From an uncultured Bacillota bacterium (GTDB lineage Bacteria; Bacillota; Clostridia; Tissierellales; Tissierellaceae): a stretch of DNA of 12,251 nucleotides. The stretch is taken from NCBI GenBank assembly GCA_937951995.1, contig CALGAG010000212.1, positions 1-12,251 on the forward strand. Direction: 5' to 3'. The number at the start of each line of letters is the position of its first letter. The first letter of the stretch is position 1. Of the stretch, positions 8,201 through 12,251 are shown one piece after another. The position numbers and the translations under genes are program-made. The notes under the pieces were generated by a model. That model had not been told where the DNA came from, ran no database searches, and saw nothing but the letters and a program-made list of their open reading frames with translations.

Positions 8201-8798
8201 TTTTTATTTCGTGAAGCAGGTCACCGATTCTTGTAAGATTAGTTTGAGTTCTTTCAAGTTTTCGCAATGCTTCCTGCTTCTTAGACTTATACTTTACAAT
8301 ACCGGCTGCTTCCTCGAAGATATTTCGTCTGTCCTCAGGCTTGTTTGAGAGGATCTCATCTATTTTCCCCTGTCCGATTATTGAATAGCCTTCCTTACCC
8401 ACACCTGTATCCATGAAAAGCTCACGAATGTCCTTGAGTCTGCAGGAATTCTTATTTATGTAGTATTCACTTTCACCTGACCTGAACATCCTTCTGGTTA
8501 CTGCAACCTCTCTATAGTCTATGGGTATCCTGCCAGTGGTGTTGTCAAAAACTATGGTGACTTCAGAGTAGCCTAGGGCCTTTCTTTTTTCAGTACCTGA
8601 AAAAATGATGTCCTCCATCCGGGTACCTCTTAGGTTTTTCACACTTTGCTCACCAAGGACCCATCTTATGGCATCTGCAATATTGCTTTTGCCACTTCCA
8701 TTTGGACCGACAATAGCCGTTACCCTGTCATTAAAGACAACTTCAGTTTTTTCAGCAAATGATTTGAATCCTTGAATTTCTACTTTTTTTAGATACAT
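5223..8798 (-). CDS. smc: Chromosome partition ATPase SMC
   Basis: SMC with ScpA and ScpB forms the bacterial condensin that organises and segregates the chromosome. The 1191-residue protein has the whole family layout: Walker A GPNGSGKS (31-38) in the N-terminal head, a long coiled coil (about 170-510), a hinge domain (about 520-680, including GDGFIGTVADL and NPGGSLTGGS), a returning coiled coil, and a C-terminal head with signature LSGGEKS (1094-1100) and Walker B CILDEIDAALDE (about 1119-1130). The frame extends 3 codons further to a GTG at 8807, but the ATG at 8798 has GGAG 8 nt upstream and gives the family-typical start MYLKKVEIQGFKSFA. It lies downstream of a hairpin and 10 nt ahead of ftsY. 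scpA and scpB are not in the window. Confidence 0.97.
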   Translation of the reverse strand: MYLKKVEIQGFKSFAEKTEVVFNDRVTAIVGPNGSGKSNIADAIRWVLGEQSVKNLRGTRMEDIIFSGTEKRKALGYSEVTIVFDNTTGRIPIDYREVAVTRRMFRSGESEYYINKNSCRLKDIRELFMDTGVGKEGYSIIGQGKIDEILSNKPEDRRNIFEEAAGIVKYKSKKQEALRKLERTQTNLTRIGDLLHEIKNQKENLQTEAEKAKEFQKLYGQLRRLDSSLSVYEVNRLKTKLDDAEGKRIDLDSEKAIIEADSTQVEEGYSTLKSSIESLERIIEEKRTLKMESIQEFESSKNRVKILEERESHLKKEVARLNEEIAKGKDFLHAGDTRKDTSTIEIDRLDNEVAMLKAHLDGKFEERKALDGRTLSLEKTITDKKNQLMTLYSSLSDKKSESNTIASFEDSIKGRLDILTEDENSIADKCSRLKNGLENKSRDLESLLEAKRINEEKIMEVEAKASKLKARIGSEQAKLQEDQKELDASISSQKLYRNMEKEYEGYYNSVKSLVKAINKDTKLGDGFIGTVADLFTVDKKYMKAIEVALGSSIQNIVVKDDVSARRMIDYLKSEKKGRATFLPLNTVSGWEISIEDRDRKEYGLIGAASSILEADQKYSKIFMNLLGRTILANSLEDAINYSKKSGFKSRIVTLEGEIINPGGSLTGGSTKNQSISILNRKHTLADLEIKIKNIKLKIEAKTKAIVTIESELNQLGKAYDNLIQEKTGLIDKTTVLEKEMDNMEYQYEIQNESINSKRTEISGLRDELKELETKKAELKSDQDALKDSHDKLYTDLAGMQEALDEYKNNRTILDNDITETRIKLNALEKSLGTFKERIQENELSISETRESIKLKETELDRLEMEISENTLEKKSLCEYIQRQSTTEEEESLLLKEKVGEKEKLMKEFYQIQDRLRELTKRQTSVERELNKLEVDQAKAQLQIENILEKLENDYEITLAEAEKIYSDIEDIRGTKKTISELKQGIKELGNVNISSIEEYDNVLERYEFLNKQVVDLNGAKEDIESVVKDMEKKMRVQFRKSFEEINERFSETFSVLFKGGKARLEIEDGDDILTAGIDIMAQPPGKKLQSLTLLSGGEKSLTAVALLFAILKTRPSPFCILDEIDAALDEANISRYTSYLNSLEDNTQFVLITHRKTTMEIADVLYGVTMEEEGVSRMISLKLKDYDEIAS

Positions 8799-8837
8799 TG
8801 TATACACTCCATTCCGGCCTCAATGACCATCCCCTAC

Positions 8838-8861
8838 AAAGGTTCCCGTTTGGGAACCTTT
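8838..8861. repeat. 10-bp hairpin between radical SAM gene and smc
   Basis: The arms AAAGGTTCCC (8838-8847) and GGGAACCTTT (8852-8861) are perfect reverse complements with a 4-nt loop. On the minus strand the stem starts within the stop codon of the radical SAM gene, about 40 nt ahead of the smc start. Only three U residues follow the G+C part, so it looks like a weak terminator, attenuator or mRNA-processing hairpin rather than a complete terminator. I see no convincing promoter between it and smc. Confidence 0.65.
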
Positions 8862-9942
8862 ATAAGGGATTATTATTAATGTATAATTTCGTTTCCTCAC
8901 CTAAGTCAATGACCCTCTCGTCGTTTTCCATAGATAGTATTATTCTACTATCTTTTCCCCTGAAAGGAATTATTCTGACTTTTGTCAGTCCGTAGTCCTC
9001 AATCAGTCTCTCCTTGTTTTTGCCATGTTGACCAGCAATAATTGATGTCCTGGAATTGGCACATTTGATTGTCAAGCTCTTACCCTTCGTCTCAATCTTA
9101 TTCCTGGCTATGTATTCCCTTAGAAGTAAAGAGAACACTTGCTCCTCAACCAATTGTCTGAAGGATGGATGGAAGGGTCCCGCAACAACATCCCTTCCCA
9201 TTTGAATGTTTTCCGTTGGTTGAAGCCCGATTCTGATTACAGGGATATCATGGGCAGTAAAGGCCATTAATATAATGGCAGCTGTTTCGATGGCTTCCTC
9301 TATGCTTAGGGGAGCATAGAGTCCATCCTTCATCTGTCTTTCAAGTGGGGTATTCCTAATGACAAGAGTGGGATAAATTCTGATCATGTCTGGACCCATT
9401 TCAAGGACTTTTTTTGCAGTTTCAAGGCTCTTGGCCTGACTATCTCCCGGGAGGCCAAGCATAATCTGATGTCCAAGCTTGAATCCCCACTCCCGGATAA
9501 GCCTGCTTGATGCATATACATCCTCATCCCTATGGCCTCTTTCGCTCATGGCTAGAACTTCATGGTCAAGTGACTGGACTCCCAACTCTATAGTATCAAC
9601 CTGAAAATCCTTTAGAAGTCCCAGAATATCCTCATTAATGGCGTCAGGTCTTGTAGACAACCTTATGTTGTGAATCTTCCCTTCCATTTTATATTCATAG
9701 GGAACCCTAAGGAGTTCTCTTTGAATTTCCATCTGAATTGCAGTAAAGCTCCCCCCATAAAAAGCAACCTCAATAAAGGAGTCTCTCTTGAAAGTCTCTA
9801 AATGGTCATCTATTATTCCTTTAACATCTTCAACTGTAACATCAGTTGAAAGTCCCGTTATCTTTCTTTGGTTACAGAAAACGCAATCATGTGGACATCC
9901 AAAATGCGGAACAAAAATTGGAATGATGTAATGTCTAGTCAT
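8860..9942 (-). CDS. Radical SAM protein, Elp3-like family, function unknown
   Basis: This 360-residue protein starts with a radical SAM core. CPHDCVFC supplies the CX3CX2C cluster ligands Cys16, Cys20 and Cys23. GGSFTAI (63-69), LSTRPDAI (95-102), IELGVQSLD (118-126) and GHQIMLGLPGD (157-167) follow in the order found in Elp3/coproporphyrinogen-oxidase-like proteins. There is no GNAT acetyltransferase domain as in true Elp3. The roughly 100-residue C terminus is not one I recognise; it contains a GQHG loop (304-307) between strand- and helix-like segments, reminiscent of a KH motif. Its substrate is unknown. The gene overlaps rnc by 8 nt, with GGGAG in the rnc end serving as its ribosome binding site. 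A radical SAM gene between rnc and smc is recurrent in Clostridia. Confidence 0.88.
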   Translation of the reverse strand: MTRHYIIPIFVPHFGCPHDCVFCNQRKITGLSTDVTVEDVKGIIDDHLETFKRDSFIEVAFYGGSFTAIQMEIQRELLRVPYEYKMEGKIHNIRLSTRPDAINEDILGLLKDFQVDTIELGVQSLDHEVLAMSERGHRDEDVYASSRLIREWGFKLGHQIMLGLPGDSQAKSLETAKKVLEMGPDMIRIYPTLVIRNTPLERQMKDGLYAPLSIEEAIETAAIILMAFTAHDIPVIRIGLQPTENIQMGRDVVAGPFHPSFRQLVEEQVFSLLLREYIARNKIETKGKSLTIKCANSRTSIIAGQHGKNKERLIEDYGLTKVRIIPFRGKDSRIILSMENDERVIDLGEETKLYINNNPL

Positions 9943-10654
9943 AATCTTCTCCCATTAGAATAAGTGCCTCTTTTGCTGCCATCTGTTCGGCTTCCTTCTT
10001 ATTTCGCCCAATTCCAGACCCAATAACATCCCCACCCACAGCGACATTCACATGAAAAAGCTTGTTGTGGTCCGGCCCTTCCTCCTTGACAACACTGTAA
10101 ACCAGCTTTTCACGAGTTATTTTCTGGAGTTTTTCCTGAAGCCCTGTTTTATAGTCAACAAAAAGTGACCCTTTGGCAACAGCTTTCACTATGGTCGTCT
10201 CAAAGTTTTTAAGTAGAAATTCTCTTACGGTCTCATAGTTGCTATCCATAAAAATGGCACCTGTAACCGCTTCACTGGCATCAGCAAGTATGGAATCCCT
10301 CTCCCTGCCACCTGTACTCTCTTCACCCTTGCCTAAAAACAGGAAAGCTCCAAGATCGATTCTTCTTGCAGCGAGAGCTAGAGAAGGCTCTGATACGACC
10401 TTGGCTCTTATTTTTGTAAGCTCACCTTCAGGATAGAATGGATATTTCATAAACAGATATTCACTAACGACCAACCCCAACACAGTATCACCTAAAAACT
10501 CCATCCTTTGGTTGCTCTTACTTGCATGCATACCATGTTCGTTTGCATATGAACTATGGGTCAAGGCTGTTTCAAGAAGTTCTACATCCTCAAAGCGATA
10601 GTTTAGATTATTTTGTATTTCTTCAAGTTTTTCTCTGTCTAAATATCCGCTCAT
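9935..10654 (-). CDS. rnc: Ribonuclease III
   Basis: RNase III cleaves double-stranded RNA, including rRNA precursors and, in Gram-positive bacteria, the SRP scRNA precursor. The 239-residue protein has the nuclease signature NQRMEFLGDTVLG (48-60) and the second acidic motif LADASEA (123-129). Glu52, Asp56, Asp125 and Glu128 correspond by position to the metal-binding residues of the family. Residue 49 is Gln where Glu is common. The C-terminal dsRNA-binding domain spans about 167-234 and ends with the typical RNKKEAEQMAAKEAL. The ATG has a GGAGGTGG site 7 nt upstream. It follows acpP by 16 nt and overlaps the next gene, so translation of the two is probably coupled. Confidence 0.97.
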   Translation of the reverse strand: MSGYLDREKLEEIQNNLNYRFEDVELLETALTHSSYANEHGMHASKSNQRMEFLGDTVLGLVVSEYLFMKYPFYPEGELTKIRAKVVSEPSLALAARRIDLGAFLFLGKGEESTGGRERDSILADASEAVTGAIFMDSNYETVREFLLKNFETTIVKAVAKGSLFVDYKTGLQEKLQKITREKLVYSVVKEEGPDHNKLFHVNVAVGGDVIGSGIGRNKKEAEQMAAKEALILMGEDYD

Positions 10655-10670
10655 CCTTCCACCTCCAGGC

Positions 10671-10901
10671 TTATTCCAATTTTCCCTTTATATAATTCCT
10701 GGCATCACCGACAGTTTTTATAAGTTCAACATCATCGTCCTCAACTTCCAGGCCGAATTCATCCTCAAGTGCCATAACCAGCTCAACAAGATCAAGAGAA
10801 TCAGCATTCAGGTCATCTCTGAATGAAGTCTCCATTGTTACGTCCTTTTCTGGTACATTGAACTGTGTTGTTATTATGCTTATTATCTTTTCTGTTATCA
10901 T
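10671..10901 (-). CDS. acpP: Acyl carrier protein
   Basis: ACP carries growing fatty acyl chains on a 4'-phosphopantetheine arm and supplies acyl-ACP to PlsX. The 76-residue, strongly acidic protein has the attachment motif DSLDLVEL with Ser35 as the modified residue, and the usual four-helix pattern: MITEKIISIITTQF, then DLVELVMALEDEFGL, then TVGDARNYI. A GGAGG site overlaps the end of plsX, upstream of the ATG. It sits between plsX and rnc; no fab elongation genes are interposed, so fatty acid synthesis genes must lie elsewhere in the genome. Confidence 0.97.
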   Translation of the reverse strand: MITEKIISIITTQFNVPEKDVTMETSFRDDLNADSLDLVELVMALEDEFGLEVEDDDVELIKTVGDARNYIKGKLE

Positions 10902-10913
10902 ATTAAGCCTCCA

Positions 10914-11897
10914 TTATAGTATTTTGTTCTCTATTCTACCAATAACATCCTTCTCAATAAAAGTCTTTAGTTGTCCAATTCCGTTCTTGAAGGCATAGAA
11001 GTCCGAACTCCCATGGGCCTTTACAATGGGTTTGACTGTTCCAAGTAAAGGTGCCCCTCCATATTCTCTGTAGTCAAGACGTTTTTTCATGTTTTTCAAT
11101 TGGGGTTTAAGCATCAGAGCACCAAGTTTTGATCTGGTGTCAGCCACAAATGATTCCTTCATAAGTGTAAATATGGATGACGCCATACCTTCTGAAAGCT
11201 TAAGAACCACATTGCCCACAAATCCATCGCAAACCATTACATCTGCAACACCAAATGGTAAATCTCTTGCCTCGATATTACCAACAAAATTCATATTTGA
11301 ATCCTTCAAAGCCACAAATGTGTCCTTGGCAAGCTGGTTTCCTTTAGTATCTTCAGTCCCAACATTTATAAGTCCAACCCTGGGTTCCTTCACTCCCATG
11401 ACCTCTTCCATGTATATGGATCCCATCAAAGCAAATTGCTCAAGATACTCAGACTTCGTATCCATATTTGCTCCGGCATCAACAAGTAGGGATGCTCCAC
11501 TTAAGGTTGGATAAAGTACAGTCAATGCTGCACGGTCAATGCCCTGGATTCTCTTGACAATAAAGAGTCCCCCCGCCAGAAGTGCCCCTGTGTTTCCAGC
11601 TGATATGAAGCCGTCACCCTCACCATCTGCAAGGGCCTGCATTCCCTTTACCATTGAGCTGTTTTTCTTTCGCCTTATGGCAAGGGTTGGGTTGTCATCG
11701 TTGGTAATGACATCAGGTGCATCCATAATCTGGATTTTCTCTGCTGGGTATGAATGATTTTCCAAATGCTCCTTTATAGATGCCTCATTGCCGGTGATCA
11801 GAATGTCTATACCGTATTCATTAACTGCCTCTACTGCTCCCTTTACAATGGCTTCCGGTGCATTGTCTCCACCCATGCCATCCACAATAATCCTCAT
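10914..11897 (-). CDS. plsX: Phosphate acyltransferase PlsX
   Basis: PlsX converts acyl-ACP to acyl-phosphate, the donor used by PlsY in the first step of phosphatidic acid synthesis; it is a peripheral membrane enzyme. The 327-residue length is normal. Motifs: MRIIVDGMGGDNAPEAIVKG at the start, FISAGNTGALLAGG (97-110), INVGTEDTKGN (177-187), FGVADVMVCDGFVGNVVLKL (215-234) and YGGAPLLG (279-286). The ATG has GAGGG 8 nt upstream. It is first in the transcription unit after the rpmF terminator, and a possible promoter with an imperfect palindrome precedes it. It ends next to the acpP ribosome binding site. Confidence 0.97.
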   Translation of the reverse strand: MRIIVDGMGGDNAPEAIVKGAVEAVNEYGIDILITGNEASIKEHLENHSYPAEKIQIMDAPDVITNDDNPTLAIRRKKNSSMVKGMQALADGEGDGFISAGNTGALLAGGLFIVKRIQGIDRAALTVLYPTLSGASLLVDAGANMDTKSEYLEQFALMGSIYMEEVMGVKEPRVGLINVGTEDTKGNQLAKDTFVALKDSNMNFVGNIEARDLPFGVADVMVCDGFVGNVVLKLSEGMASSIFTLMKESFVADTRSKLGALMLKPQLKNMKKRLDYREYGGAPLLGTVKPIVKAHGSSDFYAFKNGIGQLKTFIEKDVIGRIENKIL

Positions 11898-11925
11898 ACT
11901 TATCCCTCATTTATAATTTTTGACG

Positions 11926-11960
11926 GTATCCTTTGCAATCCAAAAGGTATACTCATTATA
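11926..11960 (-). promoter_or_regulatory. Probable plsX promoter region with imperfect inverted repeat
   Basis: Between the rpmF terminator and plsX, a perfect TATAAT (11955-11960, minus strand) could serve as a -10. No good -35 is found at 17 nt; that position falls in the terminator T tract. Immediately downstream is an imperfect inverted repeat GTATACCTTT (11952-11943) and AAAGGATAC (11934-11926), differing by a single inserted base, with an 8-nt centre. It would cover the predicted start near 11948. It does not look like the known FapR operator. Operator function is inference. Confidence 0.45.
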
Positions 11961-11975
11961 TCCATTTTAGCACAT

Positions 11976-12008
11976 AAAAAAAAGATAGTGAAGCTAATCA
12001 CTATCTTT
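11976..12008 (-). terminator. Strong Rho-independent terminator after rpmF
   Basis: On the minus strand, starting 5 nt past the rpmF stop, an 11-bp perfect stem AAAGATAGTGA / TCACTATCTTT (12008-11998 and 11991-11981) encloses a 6-nt loop and runs into eight consecutive T residues in total. This is a textbook intrinsic terminator and separates the yceD-rpmF transcript from plsX. Confidence 0.92.
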
Positions 12009-12013
12009 CTTGT

Positions 12014-12193
12014 TTACTCGACTACAATAACTTCCCTGCTCTTGTAATAGCCACAGCTTCTACAAACTCTATGTGGTTGTTTAGGCTCATGACATTGTGG
12101 ACATTCAACAACTGTAGTTTTATTAAGTCTATAGGAAGACGCTCTTCTTTTGTCTCTTCTGGCTTTAGAAGTTTTCCTTTTTGGTACTGCCAT
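12014..12193 (-). CDS. rpmF: 50S ribosomal protein bL32
   Basis: Translating the minus strand from the ATG at 12193 gives a 59-residue protein beginning MAVPKRKTSKARRDKRRAS and ending KSREVIVVE, the typical bL32. A zinc ribbon is complete: CPQC (31-34) and CRSC (44-47), so this is the zinc-containing form of bL32. A perfect AAGGAGGTG ribosome binding site precedes the start. It follows the end of a probable YceD/DUF177 gene, as in many bacteria, and is followed by a strong terminator before plsX. The yceD-rpmF-plsX order is conserved widely. Confidence 0.98.
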   Translation of the reverse strand: MAVPKRKTSKARRDKRRASSYRLNKTTVVECPQCHEPKQPHRVCRSCGYYKSREVIVVE

Positions 12194-12206
12194 TTAAAAC
12201 ACCTCC

Positions 12207-12251
12207 TTAATCATTTAGAGAAAGTTCCCTTAACTTTTCGAATCGCAAATC
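12207..12251 (-). CDS. C-terminal end of a probable YceD/DUF177 protein (partial)
   Basis: An open frame enters from the high-numbered edge and ends in TAA at 12207-12209, encoding only DLRFEKLRELSLND. The D-x-R-x-x-K-L-x-x-L pattern is like the C terminus of DUF177/YceD proteins, which are nearly always encoded immediately upstream of rpmF and are linked to 23S rRNA accumulation. The frame is open to the window edge and its stop lies 13 nt ahead of the rpmF start. With 14 residues, the identification depends mostly on context. Confidence 0.65.
   Translation of the reverse strand, partial: DLRFEKLRELSLND

Noticed and set aside
12014..12193. Possibility that rpmF is missing or broken because the gene is short
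   Set aside because: Direct translation gives an intact 59-residue bL32 with all four zinc cysteines and a perfect ribosome binding site.
1..12251. Mobile elements, CRISPR arrays, toxin-antitoxin or defence genes, tRNA or rRNA genes
   Set aside because: No transposase, direct repeat array, tRNA-like or rRNA-like sequence is seen; nearly every base is accounted for by conserved housekeeping genes on one strand.

Overview
The window is a housekeeping chromosomal locus from a low-GC Gram-positive bacterium, most likely an anaerobic member of the Clostridia/Tissierellia. The reasons are the gene order, the AT-rich codon use with many AGA codons, strong AGGAGG-type ribosome binding sites, and a radical SAM gene between rnc and smc. 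Every supported gene is on the minus strand, so transcription runs from the high-numbered end to the low-numbered end. No mobile element, CRISPR array, tRNA, rRNA or defence system was seen.

In transcription order the layout is as follows. First comes the C-terminal tail of a probable YceD/DUF177 gene cut by the window edge, then rpmF (bL32), which ends in a strong intrinsic terminator. A second unit then begins: plsX (phospholipid synthesis), acpP (acyl carrier protein), rnc (RNase III), an uncharacterised radical SAM gene overlapping rnc by 8 nt, then smc (chromosome condensation) and ftsY (SRP receptor). A 10-bp hairpin lies between the radical SAM gene and smc. After ftsY there is a near-consensus promoter overlapped by a perfect 16-bp inverted repeat. 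It opens the SRP/ribosome unit: ylxM, ffh, rpsP (bS16), khpA, rimM, trmD and rplS (bL19). rplS also has its own extended -10 promoter and a leader of about 65 nt, and a hairpin terminator follows its stop codon.

The genes connect membrane lipid initiation (PlsX, AcpP), RNA processing (RNase III, KhpA, TrmD), 30S assembly (RimM, bS16), co-translational protein targeting (Ffh, FtsY, YlxM) and chromosome segregation (SMC). Intergenic gaps are mostly below 35 nt, and trmD/rimM overlap by ATGA, which suggests translational coupling.

I found no obviously new multi-gene system. The parts most worth a second look are regulatory: the promoter/palindrome before ylxM, the alternating inverted repeats around the rplS promoter, and the imperfect palindrome before plsX. 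Two protein features also stand out: a KH-like GxxG segment at the C terminus of the radical SAM protein, and a glutamate in TrmD where the catalytic aspartate is expected. Three starts (rimM, khpA, smc) are placed inside the longest open frame because the ribosome binding sites favour the internal ATG.
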